Positions 15,448 through 24,125 of a DNA stretch of 33,290 nucleotides are shown here, piece by piece. The translations under genes were made by a program, and so were the position numbers. Source of the DNA: Bacillus thermozeamaize (GTDB taxonomy: Bacteria > Bacillota > Bacilli > ZCTH02-B2). Under the pieces are notes generated by a model that was not told the DNA's origin, ran no database searches, and saw nothing but the letters and a program-made list of their open reading frames with translations. Each line of letters begins with the position of its first letter. Position 1 is the stretch's first letter. Location: positions 1 to 33,290 of the forward strand of contig LZRT01000045.1 of assembly GCA_002159075.1 (NCBI GenBank), written 5' to 3'.

Positions 15448-16485
15448 CTAAGAGCCGATCTGGTACCAGCGGGTAAACAGGCTGGTCAGGTCGCTGGACA
15501 AGGAATTCAGCAGTCCAATCACTTTATTGTAATGCATGCGCGTCGGACCCAAAACCCCAATGGTACCGACCAGGCGACCGTCAACCAGATGGGTAAAAGT
15601 GACCAGGCTGCAATGGTTGATGGCCTCCACCTTGTTCTCCTGACCGATATGAACCTGTATGCCCTCTTGTCTTTCTTCCAAGATACTGGCTAACTCCTGT
15701 TGATCTTCCAGCCACTCGAACAAACTGCGAACTTTGTTGACATCTTGAAATTCGGGGTGGGACAAGATTTTGGCAGCACCACTCATGTACACACGTTCTT
15801 CCGATTTCCGGACGGCCAACAGCGACTCCAAAAACTTCATCCAGGCTTCGTATTCTGACAGGTGCCGCTTGATTTCTTCGGCAATTTCCTGGCGAAGGCG
15901 TGTTCTGAGCTGGTAAAGCGGCACATTCTTCAATTTTACATTGAGAATGTTGACCAGCTTTTCCACTTCGTTCAGCGGAATGCCATCCGGAATGGTGACC
16001 TTATGGTTTTCCACATGCCCCGTGTTCGTAACGATGATCACGACCGCAGTCTGGTCAGTAATCGGAACGAGCTGGAGATACTTCAAGGAAGCCTCGTATA
16101 CTTCAGGCCCCAGGATGAACGCGGTGTAATTGGTCAGGTTGGACAAAATTTCTGCCGTCTGCTGAATCGCCTGTTCCGTGTGGATCATTTTCTCCGTCAG
16201 GAGCCGTTTCAACTCCCATATCTGCTCAATCGAGATGGACATGGGCTGTATCAGCCGATCCACATAATAACGATACCCTTTTTCCGAAGGGATGCGTCCA
16301 GCGGATGTATGTGGTTGCTCCAAAAAACCCATCTCTTCCAGATCAGCCATCTCATTGCGAATGGTGGCAGGACTGTACGGCATGTTCCCCCGTTTTGAAA
16401 CCACCCGCGATCCGACCGGTTCCGCTTCTGATATATAATGTTCCACCACGATCTGGAGAATCCGTTGTTGTCGTTCGGTCAGCAT
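15448..16485 (-). CDS. hrcA: Heat-inducible transcription repressor HrcA
   Basis: A 345-residue repressor. The winged-helix N-terminus begins MLTERQQRILQIVVEHYISE, with EPVGSRVVSKR and SPATIRNEMADLEEMGFLEQ (recognition helix). A GAF-like central domain and the HrcA C-domain follow (HLVDGRLVGTIGVLGPTRMH). It binds CIRCE under normal growth and is released on heat shock; its activity depends on GroEL. The ATG at 16485 with AGGGGGTG upstream was preferred over an in-frame GTG at 16494. It represses its own operon through the CIRCE just upstream. Confidence 0.97.
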   Translation of the reverse strand: MLTERQQRILQIVVEHYISEAEPVGSRVVSKRGNMPYSPATIRNEMADLEEMGFLEQPHTSAGRIPSEKGYRYYVDRLIQPMSISIEQIWELKRLLTEKMIHTEQAIQQTAEILSNLTNYTAFILGPEVYEASLKYLQLVPITDQTAVVIIVTNTGHVENHKVTIPDGIPLNEVEKLVNILNVKLKNVPLYQLRTRLRQEIAEEIKRHLSEYEAWMKFLESLLAVRKSEERVYMSGAAKILSHPEFQDVNKVRSLFEWLEDQQELASILEERQEGIQVHIGQENKVEAINHCSLVTFTHLVDGRLVGTIGVLGPTRMHYNKVIGLLNSLSSDLTSLFTRWYQIGS

Positions 16486-16501
16486 CTTTCCCACCCCCTT
16501 A

Positions 16502-16528
16502 TTAGCACTCTTGCTAAACGAGTGCTAA
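16502..16528. promoter_or_regulatory. CIRCE operator (HrcA binding site)
   Basis: TTAGCACTC - 9 bases - GAGTGCTAA, a perfect match to the CIRCE consensus, 17 bases before the hrcA start and just downstream of the -10 region, the normal place for HrcA repression. Confidence 0.97.
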
Positions 16529-16540
16529 AATATTACTTCA

Positions 16541-16570
16541 AAGGTATCAAACTCCCCGTCCTTTTGTCAA
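16541..16570 (-). promoter_or_regulatory. hrcA: Probable promoter of the hrcA-grpE-dnaK operon
   Basis: On the minus strand a perfect TTGACA (16565-16570), an 18-base spacer and TACCTT (16541-16546). Transcription would start near 16534, at the edge of CIRCE. The -10 is poor, so the exact box is uncertain. Confidence 0.55.
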
Positions 16571-16610
16571 TCATTTTCGGGACATTGACTGCACAGCGTG
16601 TGGATCCGCT

Positions 16611-17771
16611 TCAGGTCGCGGCGGACTCGCCCAACGAGAGGAAGGAGGCAAACACCTCATTGCCAAACAACAGGCCTTGTCGCGAAAGGCGAATCCCCCG
16701 TCGATCCACTTCAATCAGTCCTTCCTTCTCCAGATCGTCCAGTACATCTGGAAACACTTCACGGATGGAAACCCGGAACCGCTCACGAAACCGCTCCCAT
16801 TCCACCCCGTCGCGCAGACGCAAACCCAGCATCATGAAATCCTCCATCGCCTCCTGGCGACTGACCTTGTGCGAGTGGCGAACGGGACGCTGCCCAAGAC
16901 GCAGTCTTTGGATGTAGGGTCCGATCTCCCTGATATTTTCGTACCGGCATTGGTTCAGGAAGCCGTGTGCCCCGGCACCCAACCCATAATATTCTTCGTT
17001 TCGCCAGTAAGTGAGATTATGCCGTGATGCCATTCCCGGCCGACAAAAGTTGCTGATTTCATAATGATGATATCCCGCCTTTTGCATCTCCTCGATGGCG
17101 GTCAGATACATGGCCAGTTCCTCATCCTCGCCAGGCAGCGCCAGACGCCCCTGATGGTACCAGGTATAATAGGGCGTATTTTCCTCAATGATCAGGCTGT
17201 AAATGGAATAATGAGGAAGCCTGAGGGCCAGCGCCTGCCGAAGCGTATCTTGAAATTGCTCCATGGTCTGATCGGGAAGGCCGAACATCAGGTCAATGGA
17301 AAGGTTCTCGAAACCGGCCCGCCGGGCCAACTCGACGCTGCGAAGCGTGTCCTCCGGACGGTGAATCCTTCCCAGCCGTTTTAGCATAGAGGCGTCAAAG
17401 CTTTGGGCGCCGATGCTGAGGCGGTTGACTCCCCCTTCCCGCAATGCGGCCAGTTTCTCCCGATCCACGGTGCCGGGATTGGCTTCCACCGTCACTTCAC
17501 AATCGGCTTTCCATTTCGGGAAATAATGCCGGATCGCCGTAAGCAGGCGCGCCAGCTGCTCCGGCGTAAGTACGGTCGGCGTGCCTCCGCCGATAAAAAC
17601 GGAAGCGATCTCCCCGGGAGGTTCTTCCGCAACGGTCAACTCCATCTCACGGAACAATGCGTCCAGGTAATCCTCTACCGGCTGTCCCTTGTGCACATAG
17701 GAATTGAAGTCGCAATAATAACATTTATTGGTGCAAAAAGGGATATGCACGTAAACGGCGCCTGCTCCCAT
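16611..17771 (-). CDS. hemW: Heme chaperone / radical SAM protein HemW
   Basis: A 386-residue radical SAM protein. YVHIPFCTNKCYYCDFNSY carries the CxxxCxxC cluster motif at residues ~13-20. FIGGGTPTVL and VEANPGT continue the SAM barrel, and the C-terminal HemN-like domain has LGAGAHGF and MEDFMMLGLRLRDGVEW. Formerly called oxygen-independent coproporphyrinogen oxidase, HemW lacks that activity and binds heme. GAGGGGG lies 8 bases before the ATG. It starts 14 bases after lepA, and the two are probably cotranscribed, as in B. subtilis. It ends 82 bases before CIRCE. Confidence 0.95.
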   Translation of the reverse strand: MGAGAVYVHIPFCTNKCYYCDFNSYVHKGQPVEDYLDALFREMELTVAEEPPGEIASVFIGGGTPTVLTPEQLARLLTAIRHYFPKWKADCEVTVEANPGTVDREKLAALREGGVNRLSIGAQSFDASMLKRLGRIHRPEDTLRSVELARRAGFENLSIDLMFGLPDQTMEQFQDTLRQALALRLPHYSIYSLIIEENTPYYTWYHQGRLALPGEDEELAMYLTAIEEMQKAGYHHYEISNFCRPGMASRHNLTYWRNEEYYGLGAGAHGFLNQCRYENIREIGPYIQRLRLGQRPVRHSHKVSRQEAMEDFMMLGLRLRDGVEWERFRERFRVSIREVFPDVLDDLEKEGLIEVDRRGIRLSRQGLLFGNEVFASFLSLGESAAT

Positions 17772-17785
17772 CCCTCCGGCCCCCT

Positions 17786-19600
17786 CTAGTCTTCAATCTT
17801 CAGGACAGCCATGAACGCTTCCTGCGGCACATCCACCTTGCCCACCGATTTCATCCGTTTCTTGCCTTCCTTCTGCTTCTCCAAGAGCTTCCGCTTGCGC
17901 GAGACATCGCCGCCGTAGCATTTGGCAAGGACGTTTTTGCGCATGGCCTTGATCGTCTCACGCGCAATCACACGGCTGCCAATGGCGGCCTGGATAGGCA
18001 CTTCAAACATTTGCCGGGGTATCAGTTCGCGCAACTTTTCAACCACTTGACGCCCGCGGTGGTAAGCCTTGTCCCGGTGTACGATAAACGAGAGCGCATC
18101 GACCGGTTCACCGTTGAGCAGGATATCCATTTTCACCAAATTGGAAGGGCGATAGCCGCTGAATTCATAATCCAGGGAGGCGTACCCTTTTGTGCCCGAT
18201 TTCAGTCGATCAAAGAAATCATAGACAATTTCAGCCAGTGGCATCTCGTAGGTCAGCGTGACACGACGGGTGTCCAGGTACTGCATGTCCTGGAAAATGC
18301 CCCGCTTGCCCTGGCACAGCTCCATTACCGTGCCCACATAATCATTGGGCACCAGGATGGTGGCTTTGACATAAGGCTCCTCGATCCGATCGATCTTGCC
18401 CGTCTCCGGCATCTTGGTGGGATTGTCAATCGCCATCATGCTGCCATCGGTCAAGTACACATGATAGACCACGCTGGGGGCGGTCGTAATCAGCGGAATC
18501 TGGTATTCCCGCTCCAGCCGTTCCTGGATGATCTCCATGTGCAACAATCCCAAAAATCCACAGCGGAAGCCAAATCCCAAAGCGCTGGAGGTCTCCGGTT
18601 CATAACGGAGAGAGGCATCATTGAGCTCCAGTTTTTCCAGAGCCTCGCGCAGCCGGTCATAATCACTGCTGTCCACTGGATACATTCCGCAATACACCAT
18701 GGGATTGACCCGCCGGTATCCCGGCAGGGGGGCTTCGGCCGGCCTTTCGGCACCCGTGATGGTATCCCCTACCCGCGTATCGCGGACATTTTTGATCCCG
18801 GCAATCACATATCCCACATCGCCGACAGACAATTCCTCCACAGGGGTCATTTTCGGCCTGAACACGCCGACCTCCGTGACTTCAAACGTCTTTCCGGTCG
18901 ACATCATCTTGATCTTCATCCCCGGCACGATCCGCCCGTTCATGACGCGAATATAGGCAATCACGCCCTTGTAAGAGTCGTAGAGGGAATCGAAGATCAA
19001 CGCCTGCAGCGGCGCATCCGGGTCGCCATCCGGAGGCGGAATGCGGCGGACCACCTGCTCCAGGATCTCCTCAATCCCAACCCCCGTTTTCGCCGACGCG
19101 AGTACCGCCTCGCTGGCATCCAGCCCGATCACGTCCTCAATTTCCTGCCGGACGCGTTCCGGATCGGCGCTCGGCAGATCGATCTTGTTGATCACCGGAA
19201 TGATCTCCAGGTCGTTCTCCAGCGCCAGATAGACGTTGACCAACGTCTGCGCTTCAATCCCTTGTGCCGCATCGACCACCAGCAGCGCCCCTTCACATGC
19301 AGCGAGGCTGCGTGAAACCTCGTAGGAAAAATCGACGTGGCCAGGAGTGTCGATCAGGTTGATCACGTACTCCTGGCCATCCTTCGCGGTATAATTCAGC
19401 CGCACCGCTGTCAGTTTGATGGTAATCCCCCGCTCCCGTTCCAGATCCATCTGGTCCAGCACTTGCTCCGCCATTTCCCGCTCGCTTAAGGTTCCTGTAT
19501 ACTCCAGCAGCCGATCGGCCAATGTCGACTTTCCGTGATCGATATGGGCGATGATCGAAAAGTTACGAATCCGTTTTTGTCGCTCTCGGGAATCTCCCAT
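17786..19600 (-). CDS. lepA: Elongation factor 4 (LepA)
   Basis: A 604-residue translational GTPase that acts on ribosomes. Visible GTPase motifs are [14 protein letters not shown] (P-loop), DTPGHVDF and [13 protein letters not shown]-like domains II, III and V follow, and the LepA-specific C-terminal domain ends with [20 protein letters not shown]. The length is typical for the family. AGGAGGAG precedes the ATG. An extended -10 promoter lies ~60 bases upstream, so it is transcribed apart from the sporulation genes before it. Confidence 0.98.
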   Translation of the reverse strand: MGDSRERQKRIRNFSIIAHIDHGKSTLADRLLEYTGTLSEREMAEQVLDQMDLERERGITIKLTAVRLNYTAKDGQEYVINLIDTPGHVDFSYEVSRSLAACEGALLVVDAAQGIEAQTLVNVYLALENDLEIIPVINKIDLPSADPERVRQEIEDVIGLDASEAVLASAKTGVGIEEILEQVVRRIPPPDGDPDAPLQALIFDSLYDSYKGVIAYIRVMNGRIVPGMKIKMMSTGKTFEVTEVGVFRPKMTPVEELSVGDVGYVIAGIKNVRDTRVGDTITGAERPAEAPLPGYRRVNPMVYCGMYPVDSSDYDRLREALEKLELNDASLRYEPETSSALGFGFRCGFLGLLHMEIIQERLEREYQIPLITTAPSVVYHVYLTDGSMMAIDNPTKMPETGKIDRIEEPYVKATILVPNDYVGTVMELCQGKRGIFQDMQYLDTRRVTLTYEMPLAEIVYDFFDRLKSGTKGYASLDYEFSGYRPSNLVKMDILLNGEPVDALSFIVHRDKAYHRGRQVVEKLRELIPRQMFEVPIQAAIGSRVIARETIKAMRKNVLAKCYGGDVSRKRKLLEKQKEGKKRMKSVGKVDVPQEAFMAVLKIED

Positions 19601-19660
19601 CTTTCTCCTCCTGTAAGCTTATCCAAACCCATGTGTCCAACCCCATTTTTGGCACTTCAT

Positions 19661-19669
19661 ATTATAACA
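19661..19669 (-). promoter_or_regulatory. lepA: Extended -10 promoter of lepA-hemW
   Basis: On the minus strand TGTTATAAT, an extended -10 (TG-N-TATAAT) with a perfect hexamer. No good -35 at 17-18 bases. It lies between the yqxA stop and the lepA start. Confidence 0.55.
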
Positions 19670-19712
19670 AATTCACAGATAGGATGACAGAATTTCACTG
19701 GCCGTGCTGCAT

Positions 19713-20075
19713 TTACATCAGCCCGTCCAGCCAACCCAAGAGCATTTCCGCCAGCCCGCGCGCCCCTTGTTCCACCCAGGTTCCCAGAATACGTCCCAGT
19801 TCCTCATACATATTCCCCGACGCTGCCTCCTCATCCAGGCTCTCGGTGTTCTGGGCATCCCCCCGGATGGCCGCAAACTCCTCACGGGTGAAGGTTTTCC
19901 CCAGCAAGGACAGCTCCACCACTTCGCCCTCCGCATTGACTGCCACTGCGGCTCCTTTTGGCGGCTCGTCCCGTCCTTCAACGTCGTGAATTCCATATTC
20001 CGCATATTGAATGCCGATAAAGATGCCAAGAAACAAGAGAAAGAGGAGAAAGAAGGAGACCAAAAACGTCCGCAT
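19713..20075 (-). CDS. yqxA: YqxA-like membrane protein (DUF3679)
   Basis: A 120-residue protein with one N-terminal membrane helix (FLVSFFLLFLLFLGIFIGIQ), then YAEYGIHDVEG and an acidic extracytoplasmic part. It lies directly after spoIIP and before lepA, as yqxA does in B. subtilis, and the length fits. Probably a sporulation-associated membrane protein of unknown function. GAGG lies 4 bases before the ATG at 20075; a TTG one codon earlier is possible. The gap from spoIIP is 32 bases, so it likely shares the SigE promoter there. Confidence 0.8.
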   Translation of the reverse strand: MRTFLVSFFLLFLLFLGIFIGIQYAEYGIHDVEGRDEPPKGAAVAVNAEGEVVELSLLGKTFTREEFAAIRGDAQNTESLDEEAASGNMYEELGRILGTWVEQGARGLAEMLLGWLDGLM

Positions 20076-20107
20076 CAAGCCTCACCGCCCCTCAAAACGT
20101 CTGTCGG

Positions 20108-21295
20108 TCAGTTCCCCTTCGGCGCAGCAGGCGCGCTGACCGCCTCAGCCTGCCAGTACACAGCGGCCAATGCATCTGCCAATGCCGCAGCGGAACGGTA
20201 CGCCTCTTCGAGCGTATTTTCATGTCCGCCGATTTCAACGAGAATGCTGTTGGGATGGACCGACTGGTTATATTCGCCGTTGCTTCGCCCACCTTCGGTG
20301 TTTTTCCCCGTAACCCCCTTTGAAAGGCCTGGGTACTTTTTATTCAGCTCCTCGTGGAGCTGCTTGGCGAATTGCTCGTTTTGCTTCCAATTCTTGTTGG
20401 CCTGTCCGACGACAAAGACAATGGCCGCATAATCGACGCCGTTGATCTTGCGCGTGGTTTTTTCGCGCGGCAAAGCATCGCGATGAATGTCCAGAATGTA
20501 CTGAATGTCCCGGTTTTGCGCGATGGCTGCCTGGACGGTCTTGCGCGAGGCGGCATAGGACAAGTGGTATTTCCCTTTTAGTTCGGACCAGTAATCTTTC
20601 GTCGATACTTCCGCCCCTATTCCTCGCTTGTCCAACTCCGCCGCCAGCCTCTTGCCAACCAGGGTGATATTGGTTTTTGCATCATAGGCCCGTGCCTTGG
20701 ACTTATCTTTCAAATCACGAATGTAGGCCTCGCGGTTGTGTGTATGGTAAATAAACACCACTTTCTTGCCGCCTGTGGTCAACGCTTCTTTTGCGCGCTC
20801 GGAAGCCGGTGGTTCCTCCTGCTCGTTTTTCCACGCAGCCACGACCGCTTCTGGCGGAGGTGCCTCGGTGGAAGTGAGGGCCCGGACCACGTCCACCTGT
20901 TCCCTGAGCGGTTCTTCGGAGGAAGATTCCTGGCCACGAAAGCCGGGCAATTCGCTTTCCAGCCAGGCTTTCGGATCATCCAGGCGCATTTGCGTCAGCT
21001 GGGCGAGGAACGTCCCCGCCCACGACCCGCGCTGTTCTTGCTGACCGGAAATGCGCGGAAGTTCCTCCTGAAGAAAGGAGGCATACGTGTCTCCAGGCAA
21101 TTTCGCCGCCATTTCTTGCAGGGGAACTTGCGCACTCATGGAACGGGGCATGCCGGCAACCATCAGGCCTGTCAACGCCACGGCAAATGTCAGGCAGAAT
21201 CCAAACAACAGCTGTTGCCGCGTGAACATGGCCATGCGGATATTCCAGGTTCTGGGACGACTGAACCGCCATTGGTGACGCCTCTTCTTGATCAA
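20108..21295 (-). CDS. spoIIP: Stage II sporulation protein P
   Basis: About 395 residues. A basic head and one membrane helix (LLFGFCLTFAVALTGLMVAG) are followed by a variable linker and the catalytic domain in the last ~200 residues: VVFIYHTHNREAY, ILDIHRDALPRE and ILVEIGGHENTLEEAYRSA, whose His and Glu residues bind zinc. SpoIIP is an amidase and endopeptidase that thins septal peptidoglycan with SpoIID/M during engulfment. The longest frame begins at 21361, but the SigE-like promoter overlaps that position. The TTG at 21295, with AAGGGG 9 bases before it, gives a normal short N-terminus; this start is probable, not certain. Confidence 0.93.
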   Translation of the reverse strand: MIKKRRHQWRFSRPRTWNIRMAMFTRQQLLFGFCLTFAVALTGLMVAGMPRSMSAQVPLQEMAAKLPGDTYASFLQEELPRISGQQEQRGSWAGTFLAQLTQMRLDDPKAWLESELPGFRGQESSSEEPLREQVDVVRALTSTEAPPPEAVVAAWKNEQEEPPASERAKEALTTGGKKVVFIYHTHNREAYIRDLKDKSKARAYDAKTNITLVGKRLAAELDKRGIGAEVSTKDYWSELKGKYHLSYAASRKTVQAAIAQNRDIQYILDIHRDALPREKTTRKINGVDYAAIVFVVGQANKNWKQNEQFAKQLHEELNKKYPGLSKGVTGKNTEGGRSNGEYNQSVHPNSILVEIGGHENTLEEAYRSAAALADALAAVYWQAEAVSAPAAPKGN

Positions 21296-21359
21296 TCCTT
21301 GACACCCCTTCCCACATACATGCAACAAAAAACCGTTCCACAACATCTTCCATTGCTTC

Positions 21360-21388
21360 AATGTATGTGCGGCGTGCCAGGAATAGAC
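21360..21388 (-). promoter_or_regulatory. spoIIP: SigE-type sporulation promoter of spoIIP
   Basis: On the minus strand CATACATT (21360-21367), an exact SigE -10, and GTCTATT (21382-21388), 5 of 7 with the SigE -35, spaced 14 bases. B. subtilis spoIIP is also SigE-dependent. Confidence 0.7.
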
Positions 21389-21483
21389 CTACTTGTCCAC
21401 ATTTCCTCGGTCACTCAAACATCTTTCATTGATCACTCCAACATCCATCGCGCCGGCACCTTTCCGTTCGTCGCCGCTGCTCG

Positions 21484-22590
21484 TCAGTGGGTGAAAGATG
21501 ACAGGTTATCCAGATTCACCGCTTCATGCAAAGCGGCATTCAATCCCCCCGCAATCAGGTGCCCAATGTCCTCGATAAACGTATCCACCTCTTTGGGGGT
21601 GACGACCAGGTTGTGGCCGATCGGCGTCAACACCTCATGAATCAACTGTCGCTTTTCCTGCGCAGACAACCCCCCCAAAAGTCCCATCAACACTTCCCGC
21701 ACCGTCGGATCCGGCAAATCGGCAGCCGTATATTGGGGAGAAGGGCCGGGAAGCTGAAATCCCTGGGGCGTCAGCACACTGGCCGGTTTCGGAGGCGACT
21801 GCTGCTCCTTCCACTGCCGGCCCAGGTGAGCCAGCAGGTAATCGATCGTGTCGCTGACAATCGAGACTGCGTCCACCACCGTAGGGACGCCAATGGCAAT
21901 CACGGGAACGCCCAATGTTTCCCGCGTGACAGGCTTTCGCTTATTCCCCACTCCCGACCCCGGATGAATCCCGGTATCGGCGATCTGGATGGTCGTATTG
22001 ACTCGCTCCAGTGAACGGGAGGCCAGCGCATCGACCGCAACAATCAGATCGGGCCTCGTCTTTTCCACCACACCATAAATGATTTCGCTGGTTTCAATAC
22101 CCGTCATGCCCAAAACGCCTGGAGACAAGGCGCTGACCGGACGATATCCAGGCTCCACCTGATCCGGCATCAGCTCAAACAAATGGCGGGTAACCAATAC
22201 TTTTCCCGCCACGATGGGACCAAGCGCGTCCGGTGTCACATTCCAATTCCCCAAGCCGATCACCAGCACACGATCCTCGTCGCCGACGCCGATCTGCCGC
22301 AAGAACCGCTTTAACTCCCTTGCCAGGAGGGAAGTCAGCCGGTGTTGCAAGATGGTATCTTTGCTGCGCAAGCCGGGAGCTTCCAGGGTCACATAACGAC
22401 CCGGCTGCTTGCCAATCTGCCGGGCCCCTTTCTGATTCAGAACATGAATCCGCGTGATCGTGACTCCTTGTTCCTTTTCCTCCTCTATCTCCACTCCCTC
22501 CAAGACAGGATGTTTGTCCAGCGCCAATTGCCTGGCTTCCAACGCCAGGTCGGTCTGGACCGCATAACGTGACAAATCCAGCTCATCCAT
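21484..22590 (-). CDS. gpr: Germination protease GPR
   Basis: A 368-residue aspartic-like protease that degrades small acid-soluble spore proteins at germination. GPR is made as a zymogen and self-cleaves near residue 15: the site is visible as YAVQTD|LALEARQ. LVIGLGNWNVTPDALGP, VTRHLFEL, VAVDALASRSLERVNTTIQI and DTGIHPGSGVGNKRK are strongly conserved family stretches. The frame is open to 22680, but the ATG at 22590 with AGGTG 6 bases upstream gives the family N-terminus. It sits ahead of spoIIP and yqxA and is divergent from rpsT; a SigF-like promoter lies upstream. Confidence 0.96.
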   Translation of the reverse strand: MDELDLSRYAVQTDLALEARQLALDKHPVLEGVEIEEEKEQGVTITRIHVLNQKGARQIGKQPGRYVTLEAPGLRSKDTILQHRLTSLLARELKRFLRQIGVGDEDRVLVIGLGNWNVTPDALGPIVAGKVLVTRHLFELMPDQVEPGYRPVSALSPGVLGMTGIETSEIIYGVVEKTRPDLIVAVDALASRSLERVNTTIQIADTGIHPGSGVGNKRKPVTRETLGVPVIAIGVPTVVDAVSIVSDTIDYLLAHLGRQWKEQQSPPKPASVLTPQGFQLPGPSPQYTAADLPDPTVREVLMGLLGGLSAQEKRQLIHEVLTPIGHNLVVTPKEVDTFIEDIGHLIAGGLNAALHEAVNLDNLSSFTH

Positions 22591-22622
22591 TGCCAACACC
22601 TCGCCCAACCGTTCTACCCTTC

Positions 22623-22652
22623 TTCTTTTCCCATCTTTTGCCTGATTTATAC
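22623..22652 (-). promoter_or_regulatory. gpr: SigF-like promoter of gpr
   Basis: On the minus strand GTATA (22648-22652), 15 bases, then GGGAAAAGAA (22623-22632), close to the forespore SigF pattern GYATA / GGNNANANT. B. subtilis gpr is under SigF and SigG. It lies inside the longer gpr reading frame, supporting the downstream start. Confidence 0.55.
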
Positions 22653-22673
22653 TGCAATTGATCCTGCAATTCC

Positions 22674-22702
22674 TTGCCAAGCCAACTGAATTTTGATAGA
22701 AT
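22674..22702 (+). promoter_or_regulatory. rpsT: SigA promoter of rpsT
   Basis: TTGCCA (22674-22679), a 17-base spacer and TAGAAT (22697-22702), about 44 bases before the rpsT start. Confidence 0.8.
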
Positions 22703-22745
22703 CGACTCGTCTTATCTGTGGGTGTAACTGCAAGGGGGTGAAACG

Positions 22746-23021
22746 ATGGCGAACATCAAGTCATCCAAAAAGCGGATCAAAGTGGCCGAACGGAACCGCA
22801 TGCGCAACATGGCGCAACGTTCTGCTTTGCGGACCTATATCAAGCGTTACGAAACGGCACTGGCAGCAGGTGATCTGGCCAAGGCAGAGCAGGAGTTGCA
22901 ATTGGCAGTCAGAAAGCTGGACAAAGCGGTCACGAAAGGGCTGATTCACAAAAACAAAGCGGCTCGCCATAAATCCCGTTTGATGAAAAAATGGAATCAG
23001 GCAAAAGCCGCCAATGCCTAA
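22746..23021 (+). CDS. rpsT: Small ribosomal subunit protein bS20
   Basis: A 91-residue, very basic protein beginning MANIKSSKKRIKVAERNRMR, then NMAQRSALRTYIKRYETAL and GLIHKNKAARHKSRLMKKWN. This is the three-helix S20 fold, which binds 16S rRNA early in 30S assembly. AAGGGGGTG lies 5 bases before the ATG. It is transcribed alone from its own promoter, between the divergent gpr gene and the convergent holA gene, the same arrangement as in Bacillus. Confidence 0.98.
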   Translation: MANIKSSKKRIKVAERNRMRNMAQRSALRTYIKRYETALAAGDLAKAEQELQLAVRKLDKAVTKGLIHKNKAARHKSRLMKKWNQAKAANA

Positions 23022-23031
23022 GCACGCAGAA

Positions 23032-23066
23032 GGGGCTGTCCGTCGTCATCCCGACGGGACAGCCCC
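23032..23066. terminator. rpsT: rpsT terminator overlapping the end of holA
   Basis: GGGGCTGTCCGTCG / CGACGGGACAGCCCC stem (14 bp with one bulge), followed on the plus strand by CTGTTTTTTGATTTTTTG. The holA stop codon (23046-23048) lies in the hairpin, so holA's last six codons form one arm of the stem. Confidence 0.9.
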
Positions 23067-24116
23067 CTGTTTTTTGATTTTTTGACAGGCAATCAGGAGA
23101 AAATGTTCCAAATCGGCGATCCGCTCAGCCTGTGTACGGCCGGACTTCATTGCCCGGTCCAGCCTCGCCAGCTCCTGCAACAAATCCGCCAATACCTGGG
23201 CGAATTCCCCTGGTTTTTTCGTTCGGAGATGCTTTTGCGCCCGTTGGATCGCGTAGGGATGCGCACCTATGACATCGGCAATCTGAGCGCTGGAATAACC
23301 CAGGAAATGATAATGTTGCACTTGTATGAGGAGTCTCATCTGGTAACTGAACAAGCCCAGCAGCTTCAAAGGCTCCTCCTTTTTTTGCATGAGATCGTAG
23401 AAAATCCGGAACAAATACTCAGAACGTCCCTCCAGCAGTGCATCCACCATCAGGAATACATCTTCCTCCAAGGTCCGTGGGACCAGCCGTTCCAAATCTT
23501 CGCGAGATAACGGATGATTCAGCGCGTAAAGTGACAATTTTTCCAGTTCGCTGTCAAGGAGAGCCAACTGCTGGCCCACACGACTGAGCAACACCTCAAT
23601 CATCTCAGCCGACAGCGACACGCCCCGTTCCCTGGCACGGCGCTCCACCCAGCGGATGAGCGCCTCTTTAGTCAATGGCTTGCACGGGATGACCACCGCC
23701 TGGCGCTTGACTTGCTTGACCAGTTTTTTGCGTTCATCCAGTTTGGCGGCCGGAACGAGAAAAATCAGGACGGTCTGGGGAGCGGGTTGGTTCAGGTAAG
23801 CCTGGAGACGATCCAGGTCATGCTCCGCCTTTCCCCGCGCATTGGCGCTGAAGAAAAGCGCGTTTTTGGCAACAAGCAGGCGGCAGTCAGCTAAAAATGG
23901 CGACGTTTCTGCCTGATCCAGCAGTTCATCGAGCGGCGACTCGGACAAATCCAACGTCGCGACGTTCAGATCCTGCACCGATGCAGGCACCAGGATCTCC
24001 TTTGCGTGACGGACAAATTCTTCCATCAGCCATTGTTCTTCTCCATACAACACATACAATGACGCCCTTTTTCCCTGCCGCAACTCCTGGATCGCCTGAC
24101 GAAGATTGCTCTGCAT
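23046..24116 (-). CDS. holA: DNA polymerase III subunit delta
   Basis: A 356-residue clamp-loader subunit (YqeN in B. subtilis) that opens the sliding clamp. The N-terminal AAA+-like fold shows SLYVLYGEEQWLMEEFVRHA and PFLADCRLLVAKNALFF, followed by the helical domains (LLGLFSYQMRLLIQVQHYHF and AQVLADLLQELARLDRAMKSG). No Walker A is expected in delta. GAGGTGG lies 4 bases before the ATG, only 9 bases after the HAD gene. It is the last gene of the com train, as holA/yqeN follows comEC in Bacillus. The 3' end overlaps the rpsT terminator. Confidence 0.96.
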   Translation of the reverse strand: MQSNLRQAIQELRQGKRASLYVLYGEEQWLMEEFVRHAKEILVPASVQDLNVATLDLSESPLDELLDQAETSPFLADCRLLVAKNALFFSANARGKAEHDLDRLQAYLNQPAPQTVLIFLVPAAKLDERKKLVKQVKRQAVVIPCKPLTKEALIRWVERRARERGVSLSAEMIEVLLSRVGQQLALLDSELEKLSLYALNHPLSREDLERLVPRTLEEDVFLMVDALLEGRSEYLFRIFYDLMQKKEEPLKLLGLFSYQMRLLIQVQHYHFLGYSSAQIADVIGAHPYAIQRAQKHLRTKKPGEFAQVLADLLQELARLDRAMKSGRTQAERIADLEHFLLIACQKIKKQGAVPSG

Positions 24117-24125
24117 GAGGCCACC

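Noticed and set aside
18011-19315. 434-residue plus-strand open frame opposite lepA
   Set aside because: It is fully antisense to a conserved GTPase gene and rich in His, Arg and Gln, as expected for a reverse-strand shadow of GC-rich coding sequence.
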